A stretch of DNA of 64,000 nt from Sphingomonas folli (GCF_019429525.1 NZ_JAHXZL010000011.1:1-64000); one strand, 5' to 3'; counted from the first letter of the stretch, positions 34,919-44,547 are shown. Translations and numbers: made by a program. Notes: generated by a model not told the origin, from the sequence alone.

Positions 34919-36621
34919 CGCGCGTCCCCGTCGAGCCAGGCGCCGGTCAGGACCGGCGTGTTGTGCGAGGTGTCGAAGATCACGCCGTGGAGCCGGCGCG
35001 CGTAGGCGACGAGCGAGTGGTTCTCGTCGAGCGGCACGCCGGGCACGATCTCGACTAGGCGACGCTGCGCCGCGCCGTACAGCCGGCGCAGCTCGGCCGG
35101 GTCGCTGCTCTCTCGCGCGCGCTCGAGCAGGCGGTCGAGCTCGGCGTCGCGCACGTGCGCGGTGTTCTGGCCGATCCGCCTGGCCGAGCTGATCTCACCG
35201 CTGTGATGGAGGATGTAGAGCGCGTCGGGCGTGTTGGTATGCCACACGCCGGCAGAGAGCGTCTGATAGTCGCCCGTATGCTGCCGCTCGGTGTATTGCG
35301 ACAGCGGCATCTCGACGATGCGCAGGTCGAAGCCGATCTTGCGCAGGTCGGCCTGAACCGCGACGTTGATCGGCGTCAGCGTCGGGCTGCTCCAGGTGAG
35401 CACCTCGGCGCCGAGGCGCTGGCCCTGCCGCACCCGGTATCCCGCGGCGTCGCGCGCGGTCCAGCCCGCCTGGTCGAGCAGGCGGTTGGCCGCGGCGGGG
35501 TCGTAGCGCAGCACGCCCGCGGCGGCCGGATCGTAGTAAGCCGTGGTGCCCGCGAGGAAGTCGGTCTTGGGCAGCACCTCGCCGAAGAAGACGCTGCGCG
35601 TGATCGCCTCGCGGTCGACCGCCTGCGCCACGGCGCGGCGGACGCGCACGTCGGTCCACGGCGCGCGGTCGAGATTGTAGGTCAGCGCGCGGAACGGCAG
35701 GCCGGTGCGGATGCGGCTATCGTACACCAGCCGCGGGTCGGCGCGGATCGCCGCGGCGTTCTGCGGCGGGGCGTCGAACACCAGCTGCGTCTCGCCCGAG
35801 GCGAGCCCGGCGTAGCGCGCCATCGCCTCGGGGACGAAGGCGATCTCGACCCGGTCGAAATAGGCGGGTCCACGGTGGCGGAGGTAATCGGGCGCGCTGT
35901 GATAGTCGGCGCGACGGCGCAGAATCAGCCCCTTCTGCCGCTCGTAGCGCTCGACGACGAAGGGCCCGGTGCCGCTCGGGCGGGTCGCCAGCTCCTCCGG
36001 GTGGAGCCGGATCTGGCGCGGGCTCATCATCGCCAGCCAGCTCTGCGCGAGCACGTCGAGGAACGGCGCATAGGGTCGGCTGAGGTGCGCCTCGAACGTC
36101 GTCGGGTCGATCACCCGGCCGTCGACATAGGGGGCGATATAGGCCGCGGCGAGCGGGGACTTGGTGCGCGGGTCGCGCATATGCTCGAGGTTGAGCCGCA
36201 CCGCCTCGGCGTCGAACCGGCTGCCGTCGGAGAAGGTGACGTCGTCGCGCAGGTGGAAGGTGTAGGTGAGCCCGTCGGGCGAGACCGCCCACGATCGCGC
36301 CAGCCACGGCGTCGGCTCGCCCTTGTCGTCGAGGTAGACGAGATTGTCGAAGATCAGGCGGCCGATCCACTGCGCGTTGGTGTGGCTGATCGCGTGCAGG
36401 TCGAGCGTGCCGGTGTCGGTGCCGACGCTGGCGTGCAGCGTGCCGCCGGGCTTGCCGGGCCGCTGCTCGGCATAGTCGGTCGCGGGATAGGTGAAGTCGC
36501 CGTTGGGGCCGCCGCGGCGCGCGCGCGGGTCGGCGTCACCGCCCCCCGCGCCGCAGGCGGCGAGCAAGCCCGCGCCCGCGACCAGCGCCAGCCGGCGCAG
36601 AGGGCGCTTCCACCGCCTCAC
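34915..36621 (-). CDS. ABC substrate-binding lipoprotein (SBP_bac_5), copy 1
   Basis: 568 residues with a twin-basic N-terminus and lipobox LLAACGAG. Same family as the following gene: WLARSWAVSPDGLTYTFHLR, VTFSDGSRFDAEAVRLNLEH, RVRRAVAQAVDREAITRS, and the C-terminal VIFDTSHNTPVLTGAWLDG. Two tandem full-length binding proteins sharing one importer suggest two ligands, or high- and low-affinity versions. It follows the TonB receptor with a 4-bp overlap, so outer- and inner-membrane uptake are co-expressed. Confidence 0.88.
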   Translation of the reverse strand: MRRWKRPLRRLALVAGAGLLAACGAGGGDADPRARRGGPNGDFTYPATDYAEQRPGKPGGTLHASVGTDTGTLDLHAISHTNAQWIGRLIFDNLVYLDDKGEPTPWLARSWAVSPDGLTYTFHLRDDVTFSDGSRFDAEAVRLNLEHMRDPRTKSPLAAAYIAPYVDGRVIDPTTFEAHLSRPYAPFLDVLAQSWLAMMSPRQIRLHPEELATRPSGTGPFVVERYERQKGLILRRRADYHSAPDYLRHRGPAYFDRVEIAFVPEAMARYAGLASGETQLVFDAPPQNAAAIRADPRLVYDSRIRTGLPFRALTYNLDRAPWTDVRVRRAVAQAVDREAITRSVFFGEVLPKTDFLAGTTAYYDPAAAGVLRYDPAAANRLLDQAGWTARDAAGYRVRQGQRLGAEVLTWSSPTLTPINVAVQADLRKIGFDLRIVEMPLSQYTERQHTGDYQTLSAGVWHTNTPDALYILHHSGEISSARRIGQNTAHVRDAELDRLLERARESSDPAELRRLYGAAQRRLVEIVPGVPLDENHSLVAYARRLHGVIFDTSHNTPVLTGAWLDGDAR

Positions 36622-38840
36622 AGCGCGACCGAGACCCCGCCGATCACGGTAAAGCCGTCGCCCGGCGTCAGCCGCGGGTTGGTGCGATCCGAGCCGTTGA
36701 GGTTGAATGCCGGGCTGACCACCGCGCCGTAATGCTTGTTGGTGATGTTCTGGAAGTCGGCGAAGATCCGGTAGCTGGTCTCGGGGATCTTCAGCCCGAC
36801 CGTGCCGCCGAACAGCTGATAGCCGCGGGTCGAGACGCTGTTGGCATAGTCGAGCCAGTTCTTCGCCGCGACACTGGTGTTGACGTTGCCGTAGAAGCCC
36901 GAGGCATGGTCGACCGCCAGCTCGGCCTGGTAGATATGCTTGGGGATGCCGGGCAGCTCGTTGCGCCCGAACGTCGGGTCGCGGCGGAAGGTGAAATCAT
37001 TGTAGGTGTAGGACTGGCGCAGGCTGACGCTGCTGCCCGCGCCGTCGCGCCACAAGGGCGTGTCCAGCGCGACCTCGACGCCCTGGTGCCGGGTCGGCGA
37101 GGCGTTCGACTCCGCGGTGACGTTGAGCACCGTGTCGACCACGACCGAGAGCAGCTCGTCGCGGATGTCGGCGCGGTAGACGCTGAGGTTCCACCCGCCG
37201 AGCAGCGGCAGCGTGCCGCGCGTGCCCAGCTCGTAGGTGGTCGCGGTCTGGTCCCTGAGATCCAGCCCGTGCGCGGCGAGCCCCTGCGCCGGATAGCCCG
37301 CCGGGATCGCGGGCGGCGTCGTCAGGAACGCCCAGTCGTTGGGCGGCTCGACCGAGCGGCTGACGTTGCCGAACAGCTGCACCTCGGGCGTGAGCTCGTA
37401 GCGGAAGCCGGCGCGATAGCCATAGTCCCAGCTCTCGCGGCGGTACGGCGTGGTGAGGTCCGGGATCACCGGATAGGTCACCCCGGTGCCGCGCTTGATG
37501 CGGATCAGCGACCCGCCGAACAGCAGGTGCAGCCGCTCGACCGGCTCGCTCTCGTTGGTCAGGAAGAGGTTGCCGTCGGTGCCCTTGTAATAAGCGTCGC
37601 GCACCAGCGCGCCGACCGGCAGCCGCGCGGTCGCGCCCGAGGGGACGCGGACATAGTTGCGCAGATACGCCTTGTCCGGGTGGGTGGTGTAGAGCAGCCC
37701 GAGCACCGTGCTGCTGTCGCGGCCGAACAGCGTGTCGGTGCGGGTGTAGCGCAGCGAGCCGGTCAGGTCGGTATAGCCCCAGCGCCCGCGGTTGACGCCG
37801 AGCTGCTGGTCGATCGGATAGTCGTGATAGACGACGCCGAGCTCCAGCGCGGAGCGGTCGCTCAGGTCGAACTCGGTCTTGTTGGCGATCCAGAAGGAGC
37901 CCGGCTGGATCCGGTCGGCGTCGAGCGCGACCTGCTGCGGGTTGGCGACGCGTGGGTCGGCCTCGACCTGCGCGACCGTGATCAGACCCGGCGACTGGTT
38001 CGCGGTGCGGCGGTAGCGGAAGAAGAAACGCGTGCGGACGGTGGGCGCGATCTCATAGCCGAGGTTGGCCTGCACGCCGAAGCTGCGCCCGCGCGTCTGC
38101 TGCTGATAGCCGTCGCGGTGCGCGCCGGTGACGCTGACGTAATAGTCGAGCGGGCCATAGTCGCCACCCGAACTCACCTGATATTTGCGATAGCCGTAGC
38201 TGCCGCCCTCCAGCCGGATGCCGAGCGGCGAGCTAAAGTCCTTGCCGGTGAGCGAGACGTAATTGATCACGCCGCCGAGTGTGACCGAGCCGCGATCGAA
38301 GCCGTTGGCGCCGCGCAGCACCTCGGTGCGGCTGTTGCCGAGCGGCTCGAACAGCTCGTACGGCGTGCCGCCCGGCCCGCTCACCGGCAGACCGTCGAAC
38401 TCGAACAGCGCGCCGGAGCGGAAGAAGCCCGAGCCACGGTTGATCGCCGAGCCGCGGATCGAGATCTTGATGCCATCCGAGCCCCCGCCCGCCTGCGCGA
38501 AGATGCCGGGCTGGAACTTGAGCAGATCCGCGTTGGTGATCAGGCCACGGTCCTCGGCGGCGCTGTTGTCGATCAGCGCAGTCCCGCCGGCAATCGAGTC
38601 GAGCGCCTTGCGCGTCTCCTCCAGCCGGCCGTTGCGGCGACCGGTGACCACGACCGTCTCCCCGTCGTCGCTCGCGCCGGCGCGCGCATCATCGGCGACG
38701 GGGTCGGCGCTCACGTCGCGCGGACCGCCCTGTGCGGCAGTGGCGAGGGGCGCGAACAGCAGAGCGGCCGACGCGGCCCCGACGAGGGTCCGGCGACGAT
38801 GCGACGCGCGCGCCGATGAAAGGTGTGGACCGGCAGCCAT
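36618..38840 (-). CDS. TonB-dependent outer-membrane receptor
   Basis: 740 residues. A signal peptide (about 1-35, with the hydrophobic segment LVGAASAALLFAPLATA) is followed by a plug domain (GITNADLLKFQP-like region, IKISIRGSAINRGSG, TEVLRGANGFDRGSVTLGGV) and a 22-strand barrel ending GFTVIGGVSVAL. There is no N-terminal STN signalling domain, so it is probably a pure transporter. It is the first gene of the twelve-gene sulfur operon and likely imports the organosulfur substrate, or a complex of it, across the outer membrane. Its start is 335 bp from the divergent ABC exporter. Confidence 0.9.
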   Translation of the reverse strand: MAAGPHLSSARASHRRRTLVGAASAALLFAPLATAAQGGPRDVSADPVADDARAGASDDGETVVVTGRRNGRLEETRKALDSIAGGTALIDNSAAEDRGLITNADLLKFQPGIFAQAGGGSDGIKISIRGSAINRGSGFFRSGALFEFDGLPVSGPGGTPYELFEPLGNSRTEVLRGANGFDRGSVTLGGVINYVSLTGKDFSSPLGIRLEGGSYGYRKYQVSSGGDYGPLDYYVSVTGAHRDGYQQQTRGRSFGVQANLGYEIAPTVRTRFFFRYRRTANQSPGLITVAQVEADPRVANPQQVALDADRIQPGSFWIANKTEFDLSDRSALELGVVYHDYPIDQQLGVNRGRWGYTDLTGSLRYTRTDTLFGRDSSTVLGLLYTTHPDKAYLRNYVRVPSGATARLPVGALVRDAYYKGTDGNLFLTNESEPVERLHLLFGGSLIRIKRGTGVTYPVIPDLTTPYRRESWDYGYRAGFRYELTPEVQLFGNVSRSVEPPNDWAFLTTPPAIPAGYPAQGLAAHGLDLRDQTATTYELGTRGTLPLLGGWNLSVYRADIRDELLSVVVDTVLNVTAESNASPTRHQGVEVALDTPLWRDGAGSSVSLRQSYTYNDFTFRRDPTFGRNELPGIPKHIYQAELAVDHASGFYGNVNTSVAAKNWLDYANSVSTRGYQLFGGTVGLKIPETSYRIFADFQNITNKHYGAVVSPAFNLNGSDRTNPRLTPGDGFTVIGGVSVAL

Positions 38841-39175
38841 GAGTCGTTCCCCCGAGTGCGCCGCTGGCCCCGGGCCGCGGCGATGCGATGCGCTCGCTCC
38901 TCGCCGACGCCGTCTTCAGCGACGTTCGGCTCCGCGACGGTGACCGCCGCGACACCCTGGATGTCGTCAATTCCTACCAACTTAGTCAACTTTACCTCTT
39001 GCTGGGTCGCATCAATAATTTCTACTAACCCGATATGGATTGAAATAGGCCTATTCGCGCTGGGTGCGCAAGCCTCTAACCTCATGATCCGTAGCGTTAT
39101 CGCAGTGAGCCCTGCCGGGCGCGCGCAGTCTGTCTTTCCAGCAAGTCCTACTTATCAGATCGGGATTCATTGTCG
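38841..39175. promoter_or_regulatory. divergent promoter region of the sulfur locus
   Basis: A 335-bp gap between the divergent TonB-receptor operon and exporter operon. The stretch 38965-39110 is clearly AT-richer than the genes and contains the near-direct repeat CAACTTAGTCAACTTTA, a candidate regulator site. Short ORFs crossing the region show no family resemblance. No regulator gene lies in the locus, so control is presumably by a distant sulfur-starvation regulator. Confidence 0.5.
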
Positions 39176-41002
39176 ATGACCACCACGCCTGAGCCCGAGG
39201 GGCTGCTCGCCGAGCTGGGGATCGATCCGACGCGCGCGTCCGAGACGCTGTGGCGCGTCACCGGCCTGGCGCTCCGCTACCGCGGACGGTTCGTGCTGGC
39301 GACCGGTGCCAGTCTCGCCGCCAGCCTCGCGGGCATCGCCGCTCCGCGTCTCCTCGGTCGCGCGGTCGATGCCGCCGACGTGCCGTTGGCCGCCGCCCGC
39401 GACAGCGGACCCTTGGTCATGCTGGGCGCCGCGCTCTTCGCGGTGCTCGCCTGTCGCGGGCTGTTGCAGATGGCCGCCGGCTACAACAGCGAGCTGCTCG
39501 GCCAGAACGTCGCCCGCGACCTGCGGCTGGCCTATTTCGCGGCGCTGCAGCGGCTCGACTTCGCCTTCCACGACCGCGTCCACTCGGGTGACCTCATCAC
39601 CCGCGGCATGCTCGACCTGGAGGGCATGCGCGGCTTCATCGAGGTCGGCCTCCAGCGCAGCATCCAGCTCGCGCTGCTGCTCGTGACCGGTGCGCTCGTC
39701 CTCTCCCGCATCGATCCGATCATGGCGGCGGTGACGCTCAGCTTCGTGCCCGTCGTGCTGTGGCGCGCGGGACGGATGGGCCTGCGGCTGCGGCTCGCCT
39801 GGACTCGGCTGCAACGGAGCATGGCCGTCCTGACGCGCGTCATGGAAGAGAGCCTGCAAGGCGCGCGCGTGGTGCGCGCCTTCGGCGCCGCGTCGCACGA
39901 GCTACGCGGGTTCGATCGCACCGGGGACGAGGCGCTCGCACTGTCCGAGCGGCGCATCCAGGTCCGCGCGCGCGCGATGGCGACGATCAACAGCGCCTTC
40001 TACCTGGCGATGGCGCTCGCTTTGTGGGTCGGGTGGCGGCGCGTCGCCGCCGGGATGATCTCGCTCGGCCAGCTCGCCGAGTGCCTCGCCTACATGACGC
40101 TGCTGCAGCTGCCGGTCCGCCAGGTTAGCCTGATCATGAACTCGGCCGCGCGGGCGGTGTCGGCGGGCGCGCGCGTGTTCGAGATCCTCGACGCGCAGCC
40201 GCGGATCGTCGATCGCGCGGCTGCCGTCCCGCTCGTCGTCGCAGACGGCGAGCTGCGGTTCGAGGATGTTCACCTCGACTATGAAGACGGGCAGCCGCCC
40301 GCGCTCTCCGGCGTCAGCTTTGCCGTCCGTCGCGGCGAGACGCTCGGAATCGTCGGCGCCTCCGGATCGGGCAAGTCGTCGATCGCGCATCTGATCCCGC
40401 GCTTCTACGACCCGAGCGCCGGGCGGATCAGCATCGATGGCCAGGACATCCGCGCGGTGACGCTCGAGTCGCTGCGAACGGCGGTCGGACTGGTACAGCA
40501 GGACGTCTTCCTTTTCGACGACAGCGCCGCCGCGAACATCGCCTATGCCGCGCCCGACACCGACGAGCACGACATCGCCGAGGCCGCGCGCGCCGCCGCG
40601 ATCCACGATCATTTCGACGCGCTGCGTGACGGCTATGCCAGCCGGGTCGGCGAGCGCGGCGCGGCGCTGTCGGGCGGGCAGCGCCAGCGCGCCGCCATCG
40701 CGCGCGGCCTGGTGCCGGAACCCGCCATCCTCGTGCTGGATGACGCCACCTCGGCCGTGGACGCGATCACCGAGCACCGCGTCCGCCGCGGACTCCGCTC
40801 CGCCACCGCGGCGCAGGCGATCGTCCTCGTCTCGCATCGCCTGTCGTCGCTGATGCACGCCGACGAGATCCTCGTGCTCGACGCCGGGCGGGTCGTCGAG
40901 CGCGGCACCCACGCGGCGCTGGTCGCGCGGGGCGGGCGCTACGCCGCGCTGTTCGCGCTGCAGGACCTCGCCGCCGCGTCGGAACGGAGGCGCAGCGCAT
41001 GA
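39176..41002 (+). CDS. ABC exporter half-transporter with degenerate catalytic Glu
   Basis: 608 residues from the ATG at 39176. A six-helix type-IV exporter membrane domain (about 30-320) precedes a nucleotide-binding domain with GASGSGKS, ALSGGQRQRAAIARGL and Walker B ILVLDDATSAVD. The residue after the Walker B Asp is Asp instead of the catalytic Glu, so one of its ATP sites should be weak. That is the hallmark of one half of a heterodimeric exporter. Its stop overlaps the ATG of the second half. Substrate unknown; its position in the sulfur locus suggests export of a product or toxic intermediate. Confidence 0.88.
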   Translation: MTTTPEPEGLLAELGIDPTRASETLWRVTGLALRYRGRFVLATGASLAASLAGIAAPRLLGRAVDAADVPLAAARDSGPLVMLGAALFAVLACRGLLQMAAGYNSELLGQNVARDLRLAYFAALQRLDFAFHDRVHSGDLITRGMLDLEGMRGFIEVGLQRSIQLALLLVTGALVLSRIDPIMAAVTLSFVPVVLWRAGRMGLRLRLAWTRLQRSMAVLTRVMEESLQGARVVRAFGAASHELRGFDRTGDEALALSERRIQVRARAMATINSAFYLAMALALWVGWRRVAAGMISLGQLAECLAYMTLLQLPVRQVSLIMNSAARAVSAGARVFEILDAQPRIVDRAAAVPLVVADGELRFEDVHLDYEDGQPPALSGVSFAVRRGETLGIVGASGSGKSSIAHLIPRFYDPSAGRISIDGQDIRAVTLESLRTAVGLVQQDVFLFDDSAAANIAYAAPDTDEHDIAEAARAAAIHDHFDALRDGYASRVGERGAALSGGQRQRAAIARGLVPEPAILVLDDATSAVDAITEHRVRRGLRSATAAQAIVLVSHRLSSLMHADEILVLDAGRVVERGTHAALVARGGRYAALFALQDLAAASERRRSA

Positions 41003-42807
41003 CCGACGGCGCGCGGCTCGCACCCGCGATCGACGATGGTGCCGACGCCACGCTCGACCGCGCCATCGTGCGCCGGCTGGGACCGTTCGTCCGGCCCCAC
41101 CGCGGGCTTCTCGTCGCCGCGATCGTCGCGATCGCGGCCTTCGTGACGACGCAGCTGGCCTTCCCCTATCTGATCCGGCGCGGGGTCGATGCCATCACCG
41201 GCGTGAGCGAGGCGAGCGCGATGCCGGTGATCCTCGGCGGCTTCGCCGCGGCGATCCTCGCCAATGCCGCCGCCAGCTATGCCGCCGACGTCTTCGCCGC
41301 GCGGCTCGCGCAGCGCGTCATCTTCGCGCTGCGGCGCGCGATGTTCGCTCATCTCCAGCAGTTGCCTATGGCGGTGATCGACTCGACCCATGTCGGGCGG
41401 GTCATGTCGCGGCTGCAAGGCGACGTGAACGCGCTCCAGGACTTCTTCGAGACGTCGATCATCGCGGTCGGCGACCTCGCGCTGCTGATCGGGATCGTCG
41501 CGGCGCTATTCGCGATGGAGTGGCGGCTCGCGCTGCTCACGCTGCTGCTGCTGCCCGCCCTGTGGCTGCTGCGCGCGCTATGGCTGCCGCGCTCGCGCCG
41601 TACCTTCGCGCGGGCGCGCGACGCGTCGTCGGTCGTCAACGCCGCGCTCGCCGAGAATATCGCAGGCATCCGCGTGGTCCAGGGCGCGCGGCGTGAGCCG
41701 CTCAATCTCGCCCGCTTCACCGCGCTGGCGGAGCGCAACCGCGATGCCCAGCTCGCCGCCTCCTGGTCGGCGCAGATCATGACGCCCGCGGTGGACTCGC
41801 TTACCGGCGTCGCCATGGCGGTGGTCGTGGCGGGCGGCGGCTGGCTCGCGCTGCAGGGCTGGATCGACCTCGGCGTCCTCGTTGCGTTCATCTTCTACGT
41901 CCAGCGTTTCTTCGATCCGGTCCGCACGGTCGCGCAGCAATATACCATGCTCCAGCGCGCGACCGCGGCGGCGCACCGCATCTTCGAGGTGCTCGACGTG
42001 CCCGTCACCCTCACCGAGCGCGACGATGCCGCGGATCCGATCCGGCTCGGGCCGACGATTGAGTTCGACGACGTCACCTTCGGCTATCGCACCGGTGCAC
42101 CCGTGATCCACGGCCTGTCGCTCACCATCGCGGCACGCGAGACCGTCGCGCTGGTCGGCCCGACCGGCTCGGGCAAGAGCAGCGTCGCCGCGCTGGTCCG
42201 GCGCTTCTACGACGTCGACTCGGGCGCGGTGCGGGTCGGCGGCATCGACGTGCGCGACCTGAGCTTCGCCGCCTTGGCGCGCACCGTCACCATGGTGCTG
42301 CAGGAGCCCTTCCTGTTCACCGGCACCGTCCTCGACAACGTCCGTTACGCCAGCGAGGCGACGCGTGACCGCGTGATCGAGGCGGCGCGCGCCGTGGGTG
42401 CCGACCCCTTCATCCGGCGGCTGCCGCTCGGCTACGACACCCCGCTCGACCAGCGCGGGCAGAACCTGTCGCTCGGACAGCGCCAGCTGCTGAGCATCGC
42501 GCGCGCGCTGGTCGCCGATCCCGCCATCCTGATCCTCGACGAGGCGACGGCGAGCATCGATTCGGCGGCCGAGGCCGAGATCCAGCGCGCCATGCGAACC
42601 CTGCTCGCGGGCAGGACCAGCCTCGTGATCGCGCATCGGCTCGCCACCGTGCGCGACGCCGACCGGATCGTCGTGCTGCGCGACGGCCGCATCCTGGAGC
42701 AGGGAACGCCGTCGGCGCTGCTGGCGAGCGGCGGGCTCTACGCGACCCTGCACCGACACAATCAGGCCTCCTTCGAGGCAGCGGTCGATGACGACCGGGC
42801 CGCGTAG
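40999..42807 (+). CDS. ABC exporter half-transporter, catalytic partner
   Basis: 602 residues, six-helix membrane domain plus nucleotide-binding domain: GPTGSGKSSVAALVRRF, a non-standard signature NLSLGQRQLLSIARAL, and a standard Walker B LILDEATASID with catalytic Glu. In a heterodimer with the preceding protein the degenerate site would combine the partner's Asp-bearing Walker B with this LSLGQ signature, leaving one competent site. That matches known heterodimeric exporters. The ATG overlaps the partner's stop (ATGA). Confidence 0.9.
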   Translation: MTDGARLAPAIDDGADATLDRAIVRRLGPFVRPHRGLLVAAIVAIAAFVTTQLAFPYLIRRGVDAITGVSEASAMPVILGGFAAAILANAAASYAADVFAARLAQRVIFALRRAMFAHLQQLPMAVIDSTHVGRVMSRLQGDVNALQDFFETSIIAVGDLALLIGIVAALFAMEWRLALLTLLLLPALWLLRALWLPRSRRTFARARDASSVVNAALAENIAGIRVVQGARREPLNLARFTALAERNRDAQLAASWSAQIMTPAVDSLTGVAMAVVVAGGGWLALQGWIDLGVLVAFIFYVQRFFDPVRTVAQQYTMLQRATAAAHRIFEVLDVPVTLTERDDAADPIRLGPTIEFDDVTFGYRTGAPVIHGLSLTIAARETVALVGPTGSGKSSVAALVRRFYDVDSGAVRVGGIDVRDLSFAALARTVTMVLQEPFLFTGTVLDNVRYASEATRDRVIEAARAVGADPFIRRLPLGYDTPLDQRGQNLSLGQRQLLSIARALVADPAILILDEATASIDSAAEAEIQRAMRTLLAGRTSLVIAHRLATVRDADRIVVLRDGRILEQGTPSALLASGGLYATLHRHNQASFEAAVDDDRAA

Positions 42808-42825
42808 CGCCGACGGAGAGCGAGG

Positions 42826-43329
42826 ATGAGCATGACAACGATCGATCCGCAGGACTTTCGCCGGGCGATGGCCTCGTTCCCGTCCGGGGTCACGGTCGTC
42901 ACTGTGCTGGACGAACGCGGCGATGTCGCTGGCTTCACCGCCAGCGCCTTCTGCTCGCTCTCGCTCGATCCCGCGCTCGTCCTCGTCTGCCCGGCGCTCA
43001 CCAGCTCGACCTACCCGCAGCTCCTTCGCGCCCAGCGCTTCGCCATACACGTCCTCGCCGCCGGCCAACAGGATCTCGCGCTCGCCTTCGCCGCCAAGGG
43101 AGCAGCCAAGGCCGCTGGGCTCGACTGGTCGCTGAGCGCGCTCGGCAACCCCGTGCTGCCGGGCGCCGCCAGCGTGATCGAGTGCGCGCTGTGGCGCGAG
43201 TATGAGGGCGGCGACCATGCGATCATCGTCGGCGCCGTGCAGAGCATCGAGGTCACCGCGCGACCCGTCCTCCTCTACCATCGCGGGGACATGGCGGACC
43301 TGGCGGCCGCGATGCGCGCGGCGGCATGA
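42826..43329 (+). CDS. flavin reductase domain protein (FMN reductase)
   Basis: 167 residues of the flavin_reduct family: DFRRAMASFPSGVTVVTVLD at the start, GFTASAFCSLSLDPALVLVC, and the closing DHAIIVGAVQSIEV followed by LLYHRGDM. Such reductases use NAD(P)H to make the free FMNH2 consumed by SsuD, NtaA, DszA and DszC-type monooxygenases (as DszD, SsuE or NtaB do). It is 18 bp after the exporter pair, with a good ribosome-binding site. I infer that it serves the five flavin monooxygenases of the divergent operon. Confidence 0.88.
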   Translation: MSMTTIDPQDFRRAMASFPSGVTVVTVLDERGDVAGFTASAFCSLSLDPALVLVCPALTSSTYPQLLRAQRFAIHVLAAGQQDLALAFAAKGAAKAAGLDWSLSALGNPVLPGAASVIECALWREYEGGDHAIIVGAVQSIEVTARPVLLYHRGDMADLAAAMRAAA

Positions 43330-43495
43330 TCGAGGGCCGGGCCGCCGTCGCGGCGGACGCCGAGGCAATCGCGACGGCCGGCAGGTCCGGGCTGGGCGCC
43401 TGCGCCCTCGCCGGTTGGCCGCCATCTTACCCCTAGCGGCATGGGCCTCGGCTGGCGTCGCCACCACCACGCAACTGTTTCGAAGGAGTGATCTT

Positions 43496-44449
43496 ATGCC
43501 CCGACTCGGGATGCTCGACGTCAGCCGCCAGGGCTTCGGCTGCATGGGCCTGTCACACAGCTACGGCCGCGCCGACGACGCGGAGTCGATCCGCACCATC
43601 CAGCACGCGATCGATCGCGGCGTCACGCTGATCGACACGGCCAACGTTTACGGCGGGGGCCACAACGAGGAACTGGTCGGTCGCGCCATCGCGGGACGGC
43701 GCGACGCCATCGTCCTCGCCAGCAAATTCGGCATCGTGCCAGAGGGCACGCAGGGCGATCGCAGGGTCAATAACGCGATCGACTATCTCCGTACCGAGCT
43801 GGAGGGCAGCCTGCGCCGCCTCAACGTCGACCAGATCGACCTCTACTACGTCCACCGAATCGACCCCGAGGTGCCGATCGAGGAGACGGTCGGCGAGCTC
43901 GCGCGGCAGAAGCAGGCCGGCAAGATTGGCGCCATCGGACTGTCCGAGGCCTCGGCGGAGACCCTGCGCCGCGCCGCGGCGATCCATCGGATCGCTGCGC
44001 TGCAGTCCGAACTCTCGCTTTGGACGCGCGAGGTCGAGACGGAGATCCTGTCGACCGCGCGGGATCTCGGGGTCGGGTTCGTCGCCTACAGCCCTCTCGG
44101 CCGGGGCTTCCTCGCCGGCGGCGCGCCCGAGGAGGCGGACGACCGCCGCCACCAGCACCCGCGCTTCCAGGCCGAGGCGCTCGCCGCCAACGCGCGCCGG
44201 CGCGACACGATCGAGCGCGTCGCCGACGAGCTGGGCGTCTCGATCGCGCAGGTCAGCCTCGCATGGGTGCTGTCGAAGGGCGTGATCCCGATCCCCGGCA
44301 CGCGCCACATCGCGCATCTCGACGCCAACCTGGCCGCGAACACGATCGTGCTGGACGCGAGCACGATCGCTCGGCTCGAGGCCGCTTTCCCGGTCGGCTC
44401 GACGGTGGGCGAGCGCTATCCCGCGCGGGCGCTCGCCAGCGTGCGGTGA
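43496..44449 (+). CDS. aldo/keto reductase
   Basis: 317 residues. AAGGAG at 43483-43488 fixes the ATG at 43496; the longer upstream frame is not coding. AKR markers: GFGCMGLSHSYG, catalytic Asp and Tyr in LIDTANVYGGGHNEELVG, Lys in IVLASKFG, His in DLYYVHRIDP, and the NADPH-binding tail IPIPGTRHIAHLDAN. It resembles the AKR13/YakC group. It may reduce the aldehyde released by desulfonation (SsuD or TauD products). That link is contextual. Confidence 0.88.
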   Translation: MPRLGMLDVSRQGFGCMGLSHSYGRADDAESIRTIQHAIDRGVTLIDTANVYGGGHNEELVGRAIAGRRDAIVLASKFGIVPEGTQGDRRVNNAIDYLRTELEGSLRRLNVDQIDLYYVHRIDPEVPIEETVGELARQKQAGKIGAIGLSEASAETLRRAAAIHRIAALQSELSLWTREVETEILSTARDLGVGFVAYSPLGRGFLAGGAPEEADDRRHQHPRFQAEALAANARRRDTIERVADELGVSIAQVSLAWVLSKGVIPIPGTRHIAHLDANLAANTIVLDASTIARLEAAFPVGSTVGERYPARALASVR

Positions 44450-44547
44450 AGGCGCACGGAGCTCGCCGGGGCGCCCTGCCCGGCTCGCACGGCGTCGCGG
44501 CACGGGCTCGCGACGGGAGCGTTCAGCGATGATGGAATGCGTGATGG

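Noticed and set aside
22848..36732. Many long plus-strand ORFs opposite the sulfur operon (up to 579 codons)
   Set aside because: Typical antisense shadows in GC-rich DNA (His/Arg/Gly/Ala rich); the minus-strand genes have unambiguous family motifs.
38711..39179. Short ORFs crossing the divergent promoter of the sulfur locus, on both strands
   Set aside because: They overlap the TonB-receptor signal-peptide coding region and show no motif or ribosome-binding site.
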